Assembly: GCA_000697335.1 (NCBI GenBank) | Contig: JNEM01007417.1 | Location: 1-14,144, forward strand | Origin: Conidiobolus incongruus B7586 | Taxonomy: Eukaryota; Entomophthoromycota; Entomophthoromycetes; Entomophthorales; Conidiobolaceae | Direction: 5' to 3' | DNA: 14,144 nucleotides | Shown: positions 10,277-14,144 of the stretch, piece after piece | Layout: each line of letters opens with the position of its first letter | Position numbering within the stretch: the first letter of the stretch is position 1 | Program-made: the position numbers and the translations under genes | Notes under the pieces: model-generated | The model's input: only the letters and a program-made list of their open reading frames with translations | Database searches by the model: none | What the model was told of the DNA's origin: nothing

Positions 10277-11624
10277 CGTTTGTATGGTTTTAACCAACTT
10301 AATTGATGCGTATTCAAATGCTAATACTTTGATCTATATTTTATAAATTAAAAATATTTCTATATGGTGACAAATATTACTTTAAATATTAAATAAAAAG
10401 TTTTTAAAGTAAATAATCCAGAAAATGATTGTTGTCAAGTAATCAACTTTTATAAAATGAGTGAATTCTAAAAACTGATAATCAAAATTTTTGTTATATT
10501 TTTAATGTGAGGATATAGTTTGAATATTTCTGAGATGATTTTCTCTAGTCAGAAGCAATAATTTCATATTTTGTTAATCTTGAATACCCTGGGAAGTATA
10601 AAAGATACTACAAAAAATGTAGGCAACCTAAATTGTGAAATTAAACAGTTAAACTACTAATGAATTACAATCAGAAATAATTGTGATAAAAATATATTCA
10701 ATAAATATTAATAAAAAGTTTCATTAATTACAAGTCTACAAATATATATTTTTAACATTACTTTAACGCTTTGTAACATTATATTTCAATGCTGATTTCA
10801 TAAATCCATCACTAATATTCCTACTTCTATTATAGTTTTTTAATATCTTCTTAATTCTGTCATACTTTCATATGCAGATCTTATTAACATCAGGTGATAA
10901 ATTCTTATAAATCTAGAATATTTCCTAACTTAGAGAATTTTTTATTTGTATTAGCGGTACTAATATATCTGTTTGTGATAATAAAATATTAATCGAGTAT
11001 TCTTTTAACAATTGGTTAGAATTTTTTTTTCAATAACATTAATATTTAAATAAAAAATAATTATTTCTTAGTAGAAAGGTATAATTTTACTTTTCATTAT
11101 TATTCTATCCATCAAATATTCAAATTGAAAAGTTTTAATAACCAAATAAGTATAGATATATTTAAATGAAAAATTGATATAACTAAAATTGAATAAGTAG
11201 TTAAAATATACTTTTAAAATTAACAAAATAGGTATATTATTACCTAAACTATATTAGTTTAAAAATGTTAATTTTAATCTTAGATTGCTTTTGAATATAA
11301 ATTACATTTTTCCCATTTGAGTTATAGTTTAATGAATAACTGAATTCCCCCTATTGCCTCCTCTTTGGCTCCTAATCTAATCCGAACTGGAAGTTTTCAT
11401 GTGTTTATTGTCAATGAATACGTTTATATCCTTTAATTCACATATAACAAAGGTTCAGAAATCACGGTAATATGTGAAGTTTGATTTGATTGATAATAGT
11501 CAGCCCTCTTAATGGAGTTCAAAGGATTGGATATTTATCATAGGGATTGAATTTTGATAAATCAGATCCATCAAACAAGTATTATTAATTTTGAAAAATT
11601 GTAGACTAATGTATTCGAAAATGG

Positions 11625-11630
11625 TTTATT
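11625..11630 (-). terminator. Poly(A) signal of the SUN gene
   Basis: TTTATT on the plus strand reads AATAAA on the gene's strand, about 112 bases past the stop at 11742-11744. It is a plausible 3' end signal by sequence and distance only. Confidence 0.4.
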
Positions 11631-11741
11631 TTATGAAAAAACTTAATTATATTATATTATGATATATGATTTTACAATAATTGAAAGGATTAATTAACGA
11701 TGTTAAATAGATAGGGAGAATGTATATGGTCAGTGGATGAC

Positions 11742-12671
11742 TTATAGAAGGGTAAGGACAAAATTAGCCTTGCCGCCCTTTGGGACAGTTGTGACACACA
11801 TTTTGTTAGAATCACGGGAAGAAACTGAGCAGTTATCATTATTACATCCTGGAGTTTGACATTTGATGGTGATGCTGAAGTGTTTAAGGGATCCGTCCTT
11901 GTTGAAGTTCTGTTTGACATATTCAGGATTGACGTTGGCCATAAGGTAAGTATTGTCTCCGTAGCCTTCATTAGCACCAATAACCATAGGAGCCCAGTTA
12001 CCAACGGGCTTTTTGTTGGTACCCCAAACACAATCATTGGAATTAGTACCAGGAAAATTGACATAATAATGAGCGGAAGTTCCCAACCAGTAGTCTTTGG
12101 GAGGTGTCAAGATCATTTGAGTAGCACCAGCACCAACGACAGTTGGAATCAACATAGCTTCATTACCGGGGTAAACAGTTTGACAAACCCCGACTGATCC
12201 TGGAAGTTGATTTTGGATGAAGGCATTTTGCAAACCAGGTTTACAGAGAGGAACATCGGGTTTGGGTTTGACAAGATTCTTATTGGCATCACAGTACAAA
12301 CCACCATTCATAGTGTTGCATCCCGCTCCGGTGGGGCATTTAGCTTGAGGATCCCATTGGGTGCTGTACATACCTGGTTTACAGGCATAGGGGCACCATG
12401 AACCAGGTTTACAAGCTTGATCAGGGGACATGGCCCAGCCAGCATTGAGAGATCCAGGAGTAATGGGAGTAATGTTAGAATCGGTGGGAAGATTACATCC
12501 TGATTTGTTGATAATCTCGGGAATACCAGAAGGGGTATTGACAGGATAAGAAGTGGGATTAGCTTGAGTATCAGTGATGTAAGCTGATTGAGGGGAGACA
12601 GCATCTGATTGTGCTCCAAGGGAGGTAATAGATAATAAACTTAATGCGATGGTATTAATGAAACGAGTCAT
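11742..12671 (-). CDS. SUN-family (GH132) secreted cell-wall protein
   Basis: This is an intron-less 309-residue gene. Residues 1-20 are a signal peptide (hydrophobic IALSLLSITSLGA, cleavage likely after Ala20). A short Ser/Thr/Pro-rich stretch follows to about 72. The SUN domain then fills 74-309, starting at GWAMSPDQ with the family's C-X5-C-X3-C pattern (Cys87, 93, 97) inside SWCPYACKPG. MNGGLYCD (121-128), CQTVYPGNEAMLIPT (163-177), SAHYYVN (199-205), CVWG (214-217), KPVGNWAPMVIGAN (221-234) and CVTTVPKGG (292-300) follow in the family's order. SUN proteins include yeast Sim1, Uth1, Nca3 and Sun4, Candida Sun41 and Aspergillus SunA; they act at the cell wall in septation and beta-glucan remodelling, and a member has been reported to act on beta-1,3-glucan. 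Sequons at Asn55 and Asn66 may be glycosylated. Fourteen cysteines remain after the signal peptide; Cys112 and Cys118 lie in what looks like an insertion. The N-terminal Ser/Thr region is shorter than in the yeast proteins. The family call is very secure, but which yeast paralog it matches is not decided. Confidence 0.96.
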   Translation of the reverse strand: MTRFINTIALSLLSITSLGAQSDAVSPQSAYITDTQANPTSYPVNTPSGIPEIINKSGCNLPTDSNITPITPGSLNAGWAMSPDQACKPGSWCPYACKPGMYSTQWDPQAKCPTGAGCNTMNGGLYCDANKNLVKPKPDVPLCKPGLQNAFIQNQLPGSVGVCQTVYPGNEAMLIPTVVGAGATQMILTPPKDYWLGTSAHYYVNFPGTNSNDCVWGTNKKPVGNWAPMVIGANEGYGDNTYLMANVNPEYVKQNFNKDGSLKHFSITIKCQTPGCNNDNCSVSSRDSNKMCVTTVPKGGKANFVLTLL

Positions 12672-13150
12672 GATGCGAAAGTATTGAATATTTGATCAAA
12701 GTTTTAGATCAATGGATATTAAATTAGCAGTAGGTATATTGAATAGTACAATTCACTACAATCAATGTAATAAATATAATCAATTTAATGAGATAACACT
12801 GAATATTACAATAACTAGGAGGATCAGTGTTTATATATGAAAATATTATTTCTCACGACCTTTATCAAATGCGAAAAATCATCGTCTTTTATACCTGAAA
12901 ATTAATTCTATGTTCTATAGTTTCCATAGATTTTGTAACTTAAATTTGATAATTGTCAATTTATCCCAAACTCCTCTCATTCTCCCCCTCCTAAAAACGA
13001 ATAATCTCTTAATTATTTCTACTTGTTTTTCTGCCAAACTTATTATGCAAATTTAATTGAACCGACTTTGATTTGATTGGGTAAAAAACATCCAGTATTT
13101 CTCAACAGAAACTTTTTTTATTTAATTGGTGATATCTGATTGGTCAGTCA
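12672..13150 (-). promoter_or_regulatory. Upstream region of the SUN gene
   Basis: Read on the gene's strand, two TATA candidates are TATATAA (12831-12837, about 160 bases before the ATG) and TATAAAA (12887-12893, about 215 bases before). An AGGGG stress-response-like element (plus-strand CCCCT, 12985-12989) sits in a CT-rich tract. Three CCAAT boxes (plus-strand ATTGG) cluster at 13076-13080, 13125-13129 and 13139-13143. The palindrome TTGATCAA (12692-12699) and ATTGATCT (plus strand 12706-12713) lie close to the start codon. These are short words and none has been tested. Confidence 0.45.
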
Positions 13151-13756
13151 AATTTAATAAAATATGAGTAAACACTACAGTTCCACCAGAAATCTTTCCA
13201 AATTTGTTAATTGTTCTACCAATCCCGAAATCAAAATATATTTTAAAAAGATCCAATTATTCATGCATAATGGTTGAAAATAGCCAAAAAATGAGTAAAA
13301 TATGGAATACAAAATTAATTTACTTCTCTGCCAAAATTTTGAATTTTTACTTTGTCTAGAATTAATTCAAAGGATTAAAGCCAAGATTGTTCGACAGTGG
13401 AATTTGTCATATGCAATTCAGTTAGTAAGTGTAACTTCAGCAATGGATTTGTTTTTATTTTTATTCTTATGGAAACTCGCTCCTACTGCTAGTTTATCAT
13501 TATGATGATTTAAACAATTCATACAATTAGTTTCTTGGGGCTCAACCCTTTGTTTGGATGGCTTTGAGTTGTACATATGTATAGGGAGATTGATCCGTAT
13601 ACGAGTGGACAATCTCGCTACATCAGTTTTGCATCAAGCTATCAATTATATGAAATCCATATACTATTGAAATTTAAAATGTGAAAATTTTGTAAAAAAA
13701 ATCTTGAACAAATATTGATTTTGATCAATTCGAAACCAAATTACACCAATAAGTAT
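13151..13756. other. Spacer between the SUN promoter and the LTR element
   Basis: Open stretches on both strands here (about 67 codons + at 13302-13505, and about 64 codons - at 13418-13612) overlap each other. The minus one opens at TTG. Neither shows a domain or an upstream promoter I can support. The plus-strand word GTAAGT near 13425 and its complement ACTTACTAAC resemble splice donor and branch-site motifs, but no consistent exon set emerges. No gene is called. Confidence 0.5.
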
Positions 13757-14091
13757 TGTCACGAGTCAGGTGACTCTCCTCCCACGTAATATGCTTACTT
13801 CAACTGAATATAAGGGTCATTCCCCCCCTCATGTGACCAACCACTTCAACCCTATCCTTTAATCAGCTAATGATACAACCCTCCAGAAAACTCCAGAAAC
13901 CTACTACTCTATGCACTATATATAGAACCCAGAAACAGAGCTATACTACAGAGAAGGAGTTTGATCTGGGTCCTCCCAGCTATTTGGCTTAAATCAATAA
14001 ACCCCCTATCTCCCTAACCTTTACCTGGAAATCCCTAGATCTCTCTCTTTTGCTTATACTATTCCGGACGCGGCTTTCCCAAGACGTGTTA
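13757..14091 (+). repeat. Long terminal repeat (U3-R-U5)
   Basis: Inside the LTR a TATA box (CTATATATAG, 13916-13925) is followed about 70 bases later by AATAAA (13996-14001), the usual order for U3, R and U5. Transcription would start near 13945-13955. CTCCAGAAA occurs twice (13881-13889 and 13891-13899), with a third CCAGAAA at 13929-13935. The boundaries are set by eye from the terminal match and the primer site, so the 3' end may be off by a base or two. Confidence 0.65.
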
Positions 14092-14094
14092 ATT

Positions 14095-14106
14095 TGGTGG
14101 AGAATC
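14095..14106 (+). other. Probable tRNA primer-binding site
   Basis: TGGTGGAGAATC starts with TGG, complementary to the CCA end of a tRNA, and sits immediately downstream of the LTR as in LTR retroelements. I cannot say which host tRNA would match. Confidence 0.5.
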
Positions 14107-14144
14107 TATACCCCCATCCCCCGTTCGCCGAAGATCACGCCGTT

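Larger units (their letters stand above)
7131..11624. other. AT-rich spacer between two convergent genes
   Basis: I see no gene in this 4.5 kb. One ATG-started open stretch of 60 codons (8922-9104, +) has a mixed amino-acid composition and ends in a Leu/Ile-rich segment, but it has no recognisable domain, no neighbouring exon that I can support, and a length expected by chance. Around 11340-11560 the sequence is slightly richer in G and C, with a CCCCCTATTGCC word, but holds nothing I can name. No tRNA-like A/B boxes or paired terminal repeats were found. Confidence 0.65.
13757..14144 (+). mobile_element. 5' end of an LTR retrotransposon, probably Ty3/gypsy-like, running off the window
   Basis: An LTR of about 335 bp (13757-14091) starts TGTCACG and ends CGTGTTA, an imperfect inverted match to the start. 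TGTCACG starts are common in fungal Ty3/gypsy LTRs, which is the main reason for the family guess. A primer-binding-site-like TGGTGGAGAATC begins at 14095, four bases after the LTR, where the complement of a tRNA 3' end is expected. This makes it the 5' LTR of an element pointing right. Only about 50 internal bases are visible, so the coding part, completeness and age cannot be judged. The sequence is clearly richer in G and C than the surrounding spacer. Confidence 0.7.

Noticed and set aside
11690-12619. Other open stretches on both strands across the SUN gene
   Set aside because: All lie inside the SUN coding region in other frames, and the SUN frame has clear full-length family motifs.
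13302-13612. Overlapping short ORFs on both strands, with CxxC and His residues suggesting a zinc-binding peptide on the minus strand
   Set aside because: Cys/His spacing does not fit a known zinc knuckle, the minus-strand frame opens at TTG, and the Lys/Asn run is low complexity.

Overview
This window looks like nuclear DNA of an AT-rich fungus. Two uninterrupted protein genes are clear: a secreted double-psi beta-barrel (DPBB) protein with a long Thr-rich repeat tail (5770-7023, +), and a SUN-family (GH132) cell-wall protein (11742-12671, -). The SUN family is known essentially only from fungi, so the kingdom call is fairly firm. The strongly AT-rich spacers are consistent with an AT-rich early-diverging lineage, but I cannot name a species or phylum from this sequence.

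Layout: 1-4404 is very AT-rich DNA with stops in every frame, simple repeats and a few inverted repeats. About 4405-5400 is less AT-rich and looks like decayed or unrecognised sequence. 5401-5769 is the promoter and leader of the DPBB gene. After that gene, 7024-11741 is a 4.7 kb AT-rich gap in which I see no gene, bounded by a poly(A) signal for each gene. The SUN gene points back toward the DPBB gene, so the two are convergent. Its promoter lies at 12672-13150. After another short spacer, the right edge (13757-14144) holds the 5' LTR and first internal bases of an LTR retrotransposon that runs out of the window.

Both host genes encode secreted proteins expected to act at the cell wall. The SUN protein belongs to a family linked to wall remodelling and septation. 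The DPBB protein has a compact N-terminal fold on a stalk of seventeen 11-residue repeats rich in Thr, with Tyr, Pro and Lys at fixed places. They are separate transcription units, but their 5' leaders share TTGATC motifs and both upstream regions carry CCAAT boxes, so common regulation is possible though unproven.

The most notable item is the 33-bp coding minisatellite in the DPBB gene, which has seven consecutive identical copies and signs of recent homogenisation. I found no tRNA, rRNA, CRISPR array or intact DNA transposon. All names rest on reading motifs by eye; no search was run.
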